NCBI GenBank assembly: GCA_902801255.1
Contig: CADCHO010000012.1
Location: 1 to 47,406, forward strand
Direction of reading: 5' to 3'
DNA length: 47,406 bases
Source: an uncultured Eubacteriales bacterium
GTDB taxonomy: Bacteria > Bacillota > Clostridia > Peptostreptococcales > Anaerovoracaceae
The notes under the pieces are model-generated. The model was not told the DNA's origin, searched no databases, and worked only from the letters and a program-made list of their open reading frames with translations. Of this stretch, positions 18,545 to 27,886 are shown piece by piece; the first letter of the stretch is position 1; every line of letters begins with the position of its first letter. Both the position numbers and the translations under genes were made by a program.

Positions 18545-20446
18545 ATGACATTTAAATATAACGAACCAGAAGAAAAAACAGTAAATATAGAACCCGGGTC
18601 GGAAGCCGAAACGGAAACCGCAGAAAATGATCAGCCCAAGCTCGATGATGTTCAGATAAGAGCGGCAGCTTTGGCGTACGCGCGATTCCTTAAGGACAAC
18701 AATCTGACTCCGGATGGCGAGACTGCTGAAGAATCCATAGAGACTGCTGAAGAAGCAGAAGAAGCTTCAGAAGACGCTGCGCCGGAAGAGGCAGATGAGA
18801 AGGACGAGCCTGAAGCAGCGGAAAAAACTGAGCAGTCCGGTCAGGAAGAAGACGACAAAAAAGACGAAAAAAAGGATAAAAAGAAGGAAGCTAAAAAAGC
18901 TGCAGATCTTGAAAAGATCCGGAAGAGACAGGAAGCCAAGCAGAAGAGCAAAGAGAAGTTCCTGAGGGAAGGAAACGCTCCTTTCGCGTCGGTAATGAAT
19001 GCCCACGATAAAGTTCAGGACGGGATCGACGGGACTTTCAGCAAGATCGGCAAGGATATCATCAGAGGCGCACACAGGATCGCCTCCACCTACAAGAATT
19101 CCAGAAGAGTCATTGGGATCGCCATACTGATCATAGGACTTGTAGCATCGGGGATCCTCATCGTATTCGACATGTTCACGGTCTATGAATACGCATACAA
19201 CGGTAAGGTCCTCGGTTATGTAAAGAATCAGGAAGAGGTCACAGACGTTCTCGATATCGCGGGCAGGGAGCTTACATATAACAGCAGTACAGTGGCGGAT
19301 GTAAAATTCGTTGCCAACCAGAATGTTACGTTCAATCCGGTAGACGGCAGAGGAAAGAGCACAGACGACTCGGATACGGTCGTAAACAAACTCATCTATA
19401 TGACGGATATCGAGACTGAAGCGTATGCTGTGTATGACGGAGACAAGGTGGTCGCTATAGTAAAGGATCAGAATGATGCTGATGCTCTGCTCCTGCAGAC
19501 GAAAGCTGACCTTTCCACACCTGACAATGGAATGGAGCTCGTGTCCGCAGAGTTCGACAAAGAACTTTCCATAAAGCCGGTCAACGTGCTGCTCGGAAGC
19601 GTACAGAGCAATGTAGCAGCGCAGACGCAGATGACAAACGGCGGAGAAATGCATACATATCACATCATCGAAGAAGGCGAGACCATCCAGAGCCTTGCTA
19701 AGGAATTCGGCGTTGAAGAATTCGACATATACGATGAAACCAACAAAGAACCGGTCACCGAGATCGAGAAAGGCGACAGAGTCTGCATCAGAAGTCTCGT
19801 CTCGCCTGTCAGCGTCAAGATGGTTGAAAAAGGCAGGATCAAGGAGATCATAGAATACAAGACCATCAAGAAGGAGACCGACGAGTACTACAAGGGCGAT
19901 TCCTATCTGGAACAGGAAGGCCAGGACGGAGTGCAGATCTTCGAAGGAATCATAACGAAGGTTGGCGGAGAGGAAACGGAAAGAAAGGCAACAGCTGAAC
20001 CGGAGATCATAAAGAAAAAGAAAGACAAGATCATCCTTATCGGTACGGCGGAAAGACCTAAGACTGCTGCGACCGGAACCTTCATAGTACCTCTGAATCG
20101 CTATACGATAACGTCCGAATGGGGAGGCAGATGGGGTCGTATGCACGAAGGTATGGACCTCGCTGCACCAACAGGAACACCTATATATGCTTCCGATGGA
20201 GGAAAGATCATAAAGGCGAACTACTGGTCAGGCCACGGTCTGTGTGTTGAGATCGACCATGGTAACGGTATCATCACAAGATACTCCCACTGCAGCAGGG
20301 TGCTGGTAAGCATAGGAGACCTGGTATACCAGGGACAGCACATAGCTAACGTAGGTAATACCGGACACAGTTTCGGAAGCCATTGTCACTTTGAAGTAAG
20401 AGTAAACGGTTCGTCACGGAACCCGAGAAACTATATAAAACCTTAG
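18545..20446 (+). CDS. Membrane-anchored LysM / M23 metallopeptidase
   Basis: Predicted cell-wall endopeptidase of 633 residues. Order: an acidic then Lys-rich low-complexity cytoplasmic part (about 1-170), one transmembrane segment (about 190-215), an extracellular region, a LysM-like segment (HIIEEGETIQSLAKEFGV), a G5-like domain with KTIKKETDEY and a C-terminal M23 domain. The zinc ligands are seen in HEGMD (H534, D538) and HCH (H613, H615). Such proteins cleave peptidoglycan cross-bridges during division or sporulation. ATG immediately follows the previous stop with little ribosome site, implying coupling. Confidence 0.87.
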   Translation: MTFKYNEPEEKTVNIEPGSEAETETAENDQPKLDDVQIRAAALAYARFLKDNNLTPDGETAEESIETAEEAEEASEDAAPEEADEKDEPEAAEKTEQSGQEEDDKKDEKKDKKKEAKKAADLEKIRKRQEAKQKSKEKFLREGNAPFASVMNAHDKVQDGIDGTFSKIGKDIIRGAHRIASTYKNSRRVIGIAILIIGLVASGILIVFDMFTVYEYAYNGKVLGYVKNQEEVTDVLDIAGRELTYNSSTVADVKFVANQNVTFNPVDGRGKSTDDSDTVVNKLIYMTDIETEAYAVYDGDKVVAIVKDQNDADALLLQTKADLSTPDNGMELVSAEFDKELSIKPVNVLLGSVQSNVAAQTQMTNGGEMHTYHIIEEGETIQSLAKEFGVEEFDIYDETNKEPVTEIEKGDRVCIRSLVSPVSVKMVEKGRIKEIIEYKTIKKETDEYYKGDSYLEQEGQDGVQIFEGIITKVGGEETERKATAEPEIIKKKKDKIILIGTAERPKTAATGTFIVPLNRYTITSEWGGRWGRMHEGMDLAAPTGTPIYASDGGKIIKANYWSGHGLCVEIDHGNGIITRYSHCSRVLVSIGDLVYQGQHIANVGNTGHSFGSHCHFEVRVNGSSRNPRNYIKP

Positions 20447-20473
20447 TCCGCACGGACGAGCGGAGGTCAGGAA

Positions 20474-20971
20474 TTGGCAAATAAACGCAGAACACAATAT
20501 GATACACGGGAAGTCCACTGGGATGATGAGGAGATGCAGAAGCGCGTCGAAGAAAGGCGCAGAAAAAGCATTTCCAGAAGGCGCAGAAGAAAACTGCTGA
20601 CCCTGATACTTGTCATCGCTACATTTTCTGTGCTTGCTACCATGTGCGGGAAGGATATCGTAAGACTCAAGGCGGAAAACCGTGCTCTTAAAAAGCAGCA
20701 GGTCGCTCTCGAACAGCAGAGAGAAGAGCTGCAGGAAGAGCTCAGGAACGCCAATAATCAGGAGTATATACGCGAGCAGGCAAAGAAGCAGCTCAATCTT
20801 CTGAACCCGGGAGAGATACTCTTCACATTCGAGGAGGAAGAGCCGGAGGAAGAGGCTGAACAGGCCAAAGAGACAGAAGAGACCGAAAAAACAGAAAAGA
20901 CAGAAAACACAGAAAAGGAAAAAGCTGAGGACTCCGGCAATGATAAGAAAGACGGAGGAACCGATGGCTAA
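20474..20971 (+). CDS. DivIC/FtsB-like septum formation protein
   Basis: 165 residues: a basic N-terminus, one membrane segment around LLTLILVIATFSVLATM, a coiled coil (KAENRALKKQQVALEQQREEL) and the family's YIREQAKKQLNLLNPGEI stretch, then a long acidic Thr/Glu-Lys tail. This matches DivIC/FtsB, which bridges FtsL and the divisome. Start is TTG 20474 with GGAGGT six bases upstream. The tail, rich in TEKTE repeats, is unusual in length. The stop overlaps rsmA by eight bases. Confidence 0.82.
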   Translation: MANKRRTQYDTREVHWDDEEMQKRVEERRRKSISRRRRRKLLTLILVIATFSVLATMCGKDIVRLKAENRALKKQQVALEQQREELQEELRNANNQEYIREQAKKQLNLLNPGEILFTFEEEEPEEEAEQAKETEETEKTEKTENTEKEKAEDSGNDKKDGGTDG

Positions 20972-21833
20972 AAGAAAGTCGCACAGGGTCCAGGCGAAAA
21001 AACCAAAGAGTCTTGCAGGTGTCAGACCGCATAAAAGCCTCGGCCAGAATTTCCTCATCGATGAAGAGGTTATACAAACCATTGTTGATGAGAGCGATGT
21101 GACGGAAGAGACCCTCGTTCTTGAGATCGGACCGGGTACCGGGGCGCTGACCCTCCCTCTCGCTGAGCGCGCGGGCAGAGTCATTGCAGTCGATCTCGAT
21201 CCGGACATGATCGAAGGACTCAGGGTCAAGACTTTCGGGATGGACAACGTGGAACTTATCCATGGAGACATCCTTCAGCAGGACATCAAGGGGATGACCG
21301 CAAAGAGCATGGAGGAGCACGGACTTTCCGAGCTTCGCATAATCGGCAATCTCCCCTACTACATTACGACACCAATTATCATGAAATTGCTCGAAGCAGG
21401 TACCGGTGCAAAGAGCATCACAGTGATGATGCAGAAAGAGGTAGGCGACAGGATCGCCGCTGAGCCGGGCACCAGGGCTTCGGGTGCAATAACATATCCG
21501 GTTCACTACTACTCTGAGGTCACCGAGATCATCGATGTGCCGAGGGAGTGCTTCTACCCTGTTCCGGGTGTTGACTCCGTTGTGCTCAGACTTGATCTCA
21601 GAGATAAGCCGGGAGTAGAGGTGAAAAGCGAGGAGATGCTCATGCGCTGCGTAAAGGCAGGCTTTGCCATGAGGCGCAAGACCCTGCTGAACGCACTCAC
21701 TTCTCTGGGCGGATATGATAAAAAAACACTGTCGGATGCGCTCGAAAGCGCGGGTATCGATCCCGGCCGCAGAGCTGAGAGCCTTACGCTCGAAGAGTTC
21801 GCAAAACTTTCCGACAGTTTGCAGGAGGCATAA
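20964..21833 (+). CDS. rsmA: 16S rRNA dimethyladenosine transferase (KsgA)
   Basis: Dimethylates the two adjacent adenines near the 3' end of 16S rRNA. The 289-residue protein shows KSLGQNFLID, the SAM site EIGPGTGALTLPLA, the catalytic NLPYYITTPI motif and VMMQKEVGDR. ATG 20964 is chosen because GAGGAA stands five bases before it; the ATG at 20940 lacks such a site. The N-terminus carries a short basic extension. Confidence 0.95.
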   Translation: MAKRKSHRVQAKKPKSLAGVRPHKSLGQNFLIDEEVIQTIVDESDVTEETLVLEIGPGTGALTLPLAERAGRVIAVDLDPDMIEGLRVKTFGMDNVELIHGDILQQDIKGMTAKSMEEHGLSELRIIGNLPYYITTPIIMKLLEAGTGAKSITVMMQKEVGDRIAAEPGTRASGAITYPVHYYSEVTEIIDVPRECFYPVPGVDSVVLRLDLRDKPGVEVKSEEMLMRCVKAGFAMRRKTLLNALTSLGGYDKKTLSDALESAGIDPGRRAESLTLEEFAKLSDSLQEA

Positions 21834-21835
21834 TT

Positions 21836-23938
21836 TTGCAGGATAAGATTCGCAAGGTAATTGCCGTGCTGGCTGCTTTCTTCAGGAAGATCGGCCAGGG
21901 CATCAGCAAAGTATTCCTTAAGATATTTCCGAAAAGAGCGGCAAAATACTTTGACGCTGACGTTCACGAGGTCAGATACATCGGCCTCATGGCGCTCAGC
22001 GCGCTCGCGATCTACCTCTACATAGAGGAGTTCGCGAGGCTCACTACAGGCCCGCTCGAGGGCATCCGCTGGGCATTCACCCATCCGGTGATATTCCTTT
22101 ACAACACTCTTATAATCTTTGCTACCATAACTTTTGCGCTGCTTTTCAAGAGGCGCAGATTTGTATGGCTCATGATAGCGGTCGTCTGGCTAGGGCTGGG
22201 CACTGCCAACGGCGTGATCCTCATGAACAGGATGACCCCGTTCACTCTTTATGACTGCACCAATTTTGCAGACGGACTCACGATCGCAACCACTTACTTT
22301 TCGAAGCTCCAGATAATTCTTTTCCTTGTTGCACTGGCTCTCGGAATCGCGGCGATCACGCTGATTTTCATCAGGAGTGAGAAGTGGAAGAACATCAACT
22401 ATAAGAAGAGTTTAGCGGTGATCCTGATCGCGGCAGCTGCAGCAGCAGGCTCAACAATAGGGCTCCAGCGGACCGGCGCGATAAGCTCGTTCTTCGGAAA
22501 CCTCAACTACGCATACAGAGACTTCGGTATGCCGTACTGCTTCATCTCCACATCAGTCAGCGCGGGGATCTCAAGGCCGAAGGGCTACTCTTCGGATCTG
22601 ATAACCGGAATCCTTGAGGACAAGACGAAAAATGGTGAAGACACCATTCTCGAGGAGAAGGATGACAGCACTGAGCATCCGAATATAATCGTGCTCCAGA
22701 TGGAGTCGTTCACGGTGGCGCAGGACTACGCAAACATTGAAGTTTCAAAGGATCCTACGCCTGTGTTCAACAAGCTCTACAAGGAATACACATCGGGCAG
22801 TTTCATAGTCCCGGCCTGCGGCGCTGGAACAGCCAATACCGAATTTGAGGTGCTCACGGGCATCAGCGCCAAGTTCTTCGGACCGGGCGAATACCCGTAC
22901 AAGGGCAAACTGCGTAAGAACGTGCTCGAGAGCATGGCATATGTGACGCGCTCACACGGATACAATACCGCCGCGCTTCACAATCACAGGGCGCTCTTCT
23001 ACAACAGAAACGAAGTGTACGCGAACCTCGGATTCAACACCTTCACTTCTGTTGAGTACATGAACAACGTATCATTCACGCCTACTAACTGGTGCAAGGA
23101 CAGGGTGCTCACCAATGAGATCATGGAGATCATGAACTCGAGCGAGGAGAGAGACTTCCTGCATGTCATCTCGGTAGAGGGACATGGAGCGTATCCGACT
23201 CAGAGGGTCTTCAAGAAACCGTATACGGAAGTCACTACTGACGACGAAGAAACGAAGTGGAAGTACGAGTACTACCTCAACGAGTGCCATGAGATGGATA
23301 CTTTCATCGGCGACCTCATCGATGCGATCGAGGAGAGCGGCGAGCCGACCGTAATGATAATCTACGGTGACCACATCCCTGCTCTCGATGTAAAGGAAGA
23401 GAACTACAAACAGAAAGACCTGTACACAACGCGTTACGTGATATGGGACAACATGGGACTTCCTAAGAAGGACCGCGACATACATTCGTATGAGGGCGGA
23501 GCCATGCTGCTCGCTGACGCGGGGCTTGATCATGAAGGTATCATCTTCGACTACCAGCAGACGAACGACCCGGAAGACGACAGCACATATCTGTCAGATC
23601 AGGAGGCGCTGGCCTACGACATGCTCTACGGCAGGCAGTACGCCTACGGCGGCAAAGAGCCTTACGAGCCGGTCAATATGAAGATGGGCCACAAGAACAT
23701 CGAGATCAAAGACCTCGTCAAGATAGGTGACAGGTACTATATAAGAGGAAACAACTTTACGGAGAGATCGATAATCAGTATGGACGGCAAGCAGCTGTCG
23801 ACGGTATATCTGTCGCCTACCCTGCTTGCATTGAACGAGACTATCGATTCTGATGATGTGGATAAGCTTGAGGTCAGCCAGGTAGATAAGTCTAAGGAGA
23901 CTGTACTGACGACAGTCGGAGCAAACGAGGAGCTGTAA
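21836..23938 (+). CDS. Lipoteichoic-acid-synthase-like sulfatase-fold membrane enzyme
   Basis: 700 residues: about five membrane helices within the first 210 residues, then a linker and an extracellular sulfatase-fold domain. Metal and nucleophile positions of the LtaS family are recognisable: the Glu of QMESF (E290), the Thr of GTANTEF (T332, expected nucleophile) and YGDHIP. The family polymerises glycerol phosphate or transfers phospho-groups to cell-envelope glycans. The exact product cannot be told. Start TTG 21836 follows the rsmA stop by two bases with CAGGAGG eight bases before. Its stop codon lies inside the left arm of the nested hairpin at 23934. Confidence 0.85.
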   Translation: MQDKIRKVIAVLAAFFRKIGQGISKVFLKIFPKRAAKYFDADVHEVRYIGLMALSALAIYLYIEEFARLTTGPLEGIRWAFTHPVIFLYNTLIIFATITFALLFKRRRFVWLMIAVVWLGLGTANGVILMNRMTPFTLYDCTNFADGLTIATTYFSKLQIILFLVALALGIAAITLIFIRSEKWKNINYKKSLAVILIAAAAAAGSTIGLQRTGAISSFFGNLNYAYRDFGMPYCFISTSVSAGISRPKGYSSDLITGILEDKTKNGEDTILEEKDDSTEHPNIIVLQMESFTVAQDYANIEVSKDPTPVFNKLYKEYTSGSFIVPACGAGTANTEFEVLTGISAKFFGPGEYPYKGKLRKNVLESMAYVTRSHGYNTAALHNHRALFYNRNEVYANLGFNTFTSVEYMNNVSFTPTNWCKDRVLTNEIMEIMNSSEERDFLHVISVEGHGAYPTQRVFKKPYTEVTTDDEETKWKYEYYLNECHEMDTFIGDLIDAIEESGEPTVMIIYGDHIPALDVKEENYKQKDLYTTRYVIWDNMGLPKKDRDIHSYEGGAMLLADAGLDHEGIIFDYQQTNDPEDDSTYLSDQEALAYDMLYGRQYAYGGKEPYEPVNMKMGHKNIEIKDLVKIGDRYYIRGNNFTERSIISMDGKQLSTVYLSPTLLALNETIDSDDVDKLEVSQVDKSKETVLTTVGANEEL

Positions 23939-24115
23939 ACGATACCTCGCTTCGACGGGGCTTCGTCGCCGGGAATGTCAGCTCGCTCGACTTTGCCGGT
24001 TGGAGAACAGCGCCTGACGCTTCGCTTGCGGCGGCCTGTTCTTAACCAACCGCCTGCAGCCTCGTCGCGACATTCCAAGCGGCGACTTCGCAGTCTCAGC
24101 TCAGTATCGTTTACA
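23934..24115. repeat. Nested hairpin element copy 1
   Basis: Outer 12-base perfect arms TGTAAACGATAC (23934-23945) and its complement (24104-24115); inside are GTCGCC/GGCGAC, GGAATGTC/GACATTCC and CGGTTGG/CCAACCG with AGAACAG/CTGTTCT. The core CTGACGCTTCGCTTGCG (24014-24030) is identical to one in the copy at 41894-41910, as is CGTCGCCGGGAAT in the left arm. The outer arm contains the stop codon of the preceding gene. Confidence 0.85.
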
Positions 24116-24186
24116 ACTAAACTGCAGGCTGCACCTTTGAAAAGGTCTTAAAATTTTTAAAACTCCCGTTAATAAGAGAGAAAATT

Positions 24187-25422
24187 ATGAAAGAAACAAC
24201 TGATATAAAAGAAATGATGGATGCTGCAGAGGCTGTTTCCGAGGCAGAAGATACATCTGCAGAAGCTGAAACGGCTGGTGTGGAAGCTCCTGCTCAGGAA
24301 AACGACGGCAAATACGATGTTGAAGGTATTCTTGAGCTGTCGGATGACGGCTTTGGCTTCCTCAGATTTGACAATTTCCTGACTTCAAACAAGGACATTT
24401 ATGTGTCGCCTACGCAGATCAGACGCTTTGGCCTGAGGACAGGCGACAAGATTTTCGGTATCGCGAGAAAGCCGAGAGGTACTGAGAAGTTCGGTGCGCT
24501 TCTGTATGTGAAGACGGTCAATGGATTCGATCCGATGACCGCAAAGAGAAGACCGCATTTCGACAGTCTCACCCCTATTTTCGCGAACGAGAAGATAGTG
24601 CTCGAAAACTCGAGCATCGACCTTTCGACAAGAGTAATGGATCTGGTGGCGCCTATAGGCAGAGGACAGAGAGGACTCATAGTTGCTCAGCCTAAAGCCG
24701 GCAAGACGGTACTGCTCAAGAAGATCGCGGCCTCAGTCGAGGACAAGTATCCGGACATAGAGCTCATAGTGCTGCTCGTGGATGAGAGACCTGAAGAGGT
24801 CACCGACATGAAGAGGAGCCTGAAGCATTCCGAGGTCATCTACTCTACTTTCGACGAAGAAACGAAACACCATGTAAAGGTGGCACAGATGGTGATCGAG
24901 CGCGCGAAGCGCCTTGCGGAGTCCGGAAAGGATGTCATGATACTGCTGGATTCGATAACAAGGCTCGCAAGAGCCTACAATATGGAGGTGCCGGCGTCCG
25001 GAAGGACGCTCTCGGGCGGTCTCGACCCGGGTGCGCTGCACCCGCCGAAGAAGTTCTTCGGCACAGCGCGGAACCTCGAAGAAGGCGGCAGCGTCACGAT
25101 ACTGGCCACCGCGCTGGTCGAGACCGGATCGCGCATGGACGACGTTATCTACGAGGAATTCAAGGGCACCGGCAATATGGAGCTCCACCTCGACAGACAG
25201 CTCAGTGAGCGACGCATCTTCCCTGCCATCGACCTTTACAAGTCGGGCACAAGACGCGAGGATCTCCTGCTCACACCGGAAGAATATCAGGTCATGTACA
25301 TGCTGCGCAGGGCAATGAGCTCAGGCAGTGTAATGGATGTGACCGAAGAGATAATTGACAATCTTTCGAGCACTAAGTGCAATAAGGATTTCGTCAACTT
25401 CATGCTTAAAAAACTTCATTAG
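24187..25422 (+). CDS. rho: Transcription termination factor Rho
   Basis: Hexameric RNA-dependent ATPase ending transcription at unstructured C-rich RNA. The 411 residues have an acidic, low-complexity N-terminus (1-40), the cold-shock-like RNA-binding domain (DVEGILELSDDGFGFLR to about 110) and the ATPase with Walker A AQPKAGKT (167-174), LLVDERPEEVTD and the Q/R-loop region. Ribosome site before ATG 24187 is weak (AAGAGAG). Flanked on both sides by nested hairpins (23934-24115 and 25425-25641). rpmE, often found after rho, is missing. Confidence 0.95.
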   Translation: MKETTDIKEMMDAAEAVSEAEDTSAEAETAGVEAPAQENDGKYDVEGILELSDDGFGFLRFDNFLTSNKDIYVSPTQIRRFGLRTGDKIFGIARKPRGTEKFGALLYVKTVNGFDPMTAKRRPHFDSLTPIFANEKIVLENSSIDLSTRVMDLVAPIGRGQRGLIVAQPKAGKTVLLKKIAASVEDKYPDIELIVLLVDERPEEVTDMKRSLKHSEVIYSTFDEETKHHVKVAQMVIERAKRLAESGKDVMILLDSITRLARAYNMEVPASGRTLSGGLDPGALHPPKKFFGTARNLEEGGSVTILATALVETGSRMDDVIYEEFKGTGNMELHLDRQLSERRIFPAIDLYKSGTRREDLLLTPEEYQVMYMLRRAMSSGSVMDVTEEIIDNLSSTKCNKDFVNFMLKKLH

Positions 25423-25424
25423 CA

Positions 25425-25641
25425 ATTTTTGCAATGTGCGGTGCAGAGAGCGGCCGTCTCGCCTCTCTCGGATCTGCCATTGCATCCTCACTCACTCCGC
25501 GTTCCGGGACGTTTGCGGAACTCGCTTCGCTCAGACACCCGCACAACGTCAGCCGGCCCGCGTTCACTCAATCGGTGCAGCTGGCAAGATCCTCGAGACA
25601 CGCTCGACTGCCGCTCTCTGCACCGCTCATATTACAAAAAT
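25425..25641. repeat. Nested hairpin element copy 2, bridging rho stop to next start
   Basis: The outer arms are about 30 bases long: 25425-25454 pairs with 25610-25641, including a perfect 16-base CGGTGCAGAGAGCGGC with its complement. Inner pairs are GTCTCG/CGAGAC, GGATC/GATCC with TGCCA/TGGCA, and GACGTT/AACGTC with TGCGG/CCGCA around a CTCGCTTCGCTC core. The left arm begins three bases after the rho stop codon and the right arm ends inside the ATG of the next gene. Confidence 0.85.
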
Positions 25642-27823
25642 GGCAAAGATAGATTACGACAAAATATTTATAGACGGCGCCTGCCCTACTGCGATCGGCG
25701 GACAGGCTGTGATGGAAGGCGTCATGATGCAGGGCCCTGACAGGCTTGCTCTTGCGATGCGCCTGCCTTCGGGCGAGCTCTACCTTAAAACGAAACTCAA
25801 GAAGAAACCATCCCGTGCGGCGAAGATCCCTTTCGTAAGGGGCATCGTTTCCTTTGTGAACGCCCTCGTCGGCGGCATGGGAACTCTGATGGAGTCCGCC
25901 GATATACTCGAGACTTACGCTCCTGAGCAGTATGCAGAGGAGCCGGGAAAGATCGAGGCATGGATCAATAAAAAATTCGGCGAAAAGGCAGCATGGAATT
26001 TCCTGATGACCACAGCGCTGCTCTTTGCAGTAGTGGTCTCGATAGTCTTTTTCGTCATTCTTCCGACCTGGGTCGTGAACTTCCTGGGCAAATGGATACA
26101 GAACGCTTTTGTGCTCAATCTCATAGAAGGTGTTCTCAGGATAGCGATGTTCGTCGGCTATGTTGTGGCGATCCGTCGCATGAGCGATATTAAAACGCTG
26201 TTCCAGTATCACGGAGCCGAGCATAAATCCATACACTGCTTCGAAAACGACAGGGTGCTCTGCCCTGAGAACGCGGAAGAGTTCTATACGCTGCACCCGA
26301 GATGCGGGACCAGCTTTCTTGTATTCGTGCTGCTAATAAGCTTGCTTCTGTTCAGCTTTTTAGGCTGGCCGAATCTGGTGTGGAGGATCACATCGAGAAT
26401 ACTTCTTATCCCTGTGATCGCAGCCATAAGCTTTGAACTCCTGAGGTGGGCCGGCAGATCGAACGGCAAGATAGTACGAATCCTCAGCTGGCCGGGACTC
26501 CAGCTCCAGAGACTGACAACTGCCGAGCCGGACAGAGATCAGCTAGAGGTTGCTCTGCTCTCGCTCAAGGCTGTTCTTGTGGACCCGGGTGTTCCTGAGA
26601 TCGAGGGATTCGTCGACAAGGACGGCAATCCGGTGAGATCCAAAGCCGAGATGAAAGAGGTTGAGCGCGAGATGGAAGCCTGGGCGGCAGACGTTGAAGC
26701 TCATACCGAAGCGAACAAGAAGGCTGCAGCTGAGGCGATAGATGATCTTACGCGTATAGAGGAAAGATCCGTTTTCGAAGATCCGGCTAACGGCGCGAGC
26801 GATGACGAGATTTTCAGCGCGATCGACTTTCTGGACGGGCTCGACACGGACGGCTATACCTTAGTTGCTCCTGAAGAGACAGACGGGAGGACTCTCGTAA
26901 GGGCAATTGCCGACCGGGAAGCGATGGAGGCAAAGGCCAGGACTCTCGCGCGCAGGTATACAAAAGATATCAAGACCTACGAGAATGCACTCAGCTGGGG
27001 CAAAGCCGCTCTGAGCATGCTCCCGAACGGCAAAAACGAGGCCAGGATGATAATGTCGTATGCGACGGGTCTCGGCACAACTGAGCTCATCACCAGATCA
27101 AAGGAGCTCATGCGAGAGGACGACTTTGAAGAGTTCCAGAAAAGGATCTACGCGAGGATCGAGGGCGTACCGCTGCAGTATATAGTCGGCATGCAGGAGT
27201 TTATGGGACTGCCGTTCAGAGTCAATGAATCAGTGCTCATACCGCGCCTCGATACAGAAGTTCTGGTCGAAAATGTGATTGAGACCATCAACAGAATGAA
27301 TCTCATAAGGCCGGAAGTGCTTGATCTGTGTACGGGGAGCGGCGCTATCGGTATTAGCATAGCGGCAAAGGTACCTGACGCTGTCGTGACCATGACAGAC
27401 GTGTCCGAAAAGGCGCTGCAGACAGCGATGAGCAATGCGGGCCTCAACGGAGTCAACCGCCGCTGCATATTCCTGCTCGGTGATATGTTTGACGCGATCC
27501 CTGAAGACAAACGTTACGATGTGATAGTCTGCAATCCGCCGTATATCCCTAGCGATGTCATCGACACTCTGGATATCGAAGTAAAGGAACACGAGCCGCG
27601 CATGGCTCTCGACGGCGGCAAGGACGGACTCGATTACTACAGGATAATAGCGGATAAAGCCAGTATGCATCTGAAAACAGGCGGCGTGCTCGCTCTTGAG
27701 ATAGGCGCTGAACAGGCTTCAGACGTAAAGAAGCTGCTGAATAAGGCAAACACATACGAAGGTATCAGGGTGATTCGTGATCTCGCACACCTCGACCGCG
27801 CGATACTAGCAACGCGCAAATAA
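25640..27823 (+). CDS. prmC: DUF1385 membrane protein fused to PrmC release-factor methyltransferase
   Basis: 727 residues carrying two normally separate proteins. Residues 1-about 300 are a DUF1385 (YqhQ-like) membrane protein: GGQAVMEGVMMQGP near the start, hydrophobic segments at about 120-180 and 225-265, and YHGAEHKSIHCFE (190-202). After an acidic linker (about 300-430), residues 430-727 are PrmC, which methylates the Gln of the GGQ motif in release factors: IPRLDTE, SAM site LDLCTGSGAIGIS (561-573) and catalytic NPPY (632-635). The frame is open throughout with no internal stop. The start is ATG 25640 because MAKIDYDK matches the family N-terminus; upstream codons lie in the hairpin. 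There is no ribosome site. rpmE and prfA are not adjacent. Confidence 0.85.
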   Translation: MAKIDYDKIFIDGACPTAIGGQAVMEGVMMQGPDRLALAMRLPSGELYLKTKLKKKPSRAAKIPFVRGIVSFVNALVGGMGTLMESADILETYAPEQYAEEPGKIEAWINKKFGEKAAWNFLMTTALLFAVVVSIVFFVILPTWVVNFLGKWIQNAFVLNLIEGVLRIAMFVGYVVAIRRMSDIKTLFQYHGAEHKSIHCFENDRVLCPENAEEFYTLHPRCGTSFLVFVLLISLLLFSFLGWPNLVWRITSRILLIPVIAAISFELLRWAGRSNGKIVRILSWPGLQLQRLTTAEPDRDQLEVALLSLKAVLVDPGVPEIEGFVDKDGNPVRSKAEMKEVEREMEAWAADVEAHTEANKKAAAEAIDDLTRIEERSVFEDPANGASDDEIFSAIDFLDGLDTDGYTLVAPEETDGRTLVRAIADREAMEAKARTLARRYTKDIKTYENALSWGKAALSMLPNGKNEARMIMSYATGLGTTELITRSKELMREDDFEEFQKRIYARIEGVPLQYIVGMQEFMGLPFRVNESVLIPRLDTEVLVENVIETINRMNLIRPEVLDLCTGSGAIGISIAAKVPDAVVTMTDVSEKALQTAMSNAGLNGVNRRCIFLLGDMFDAIPEDKRYDVIVCNPPYIPSDVIDTLDIEVKEHEPRMALDGGKDGLDYYRIIADKASMHLKTGGVLALEIGAEQASDVKKLLNKANTYEGIRVIRDLAHLDRAILATRK

Positions 27824-27886
27824 GCAGGGAAACAGGGACAGAGAGTACTTCTAAATCTGACCTTCAGACTGGGAGGGAATCTATAA

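Noticed and set aside
18767-20146. 459-codon open frame on the minus strand
   Set aside because: It is antisense to the M23 peptidase gene, which has clear domains; the composition is that of a shadow frame.
25355-25639. Upstream extension of the DUF1385-PrmC frame
   Set aside because: It overlaps rho and runs through the hairpin; the family N-terminus begins at 25640.
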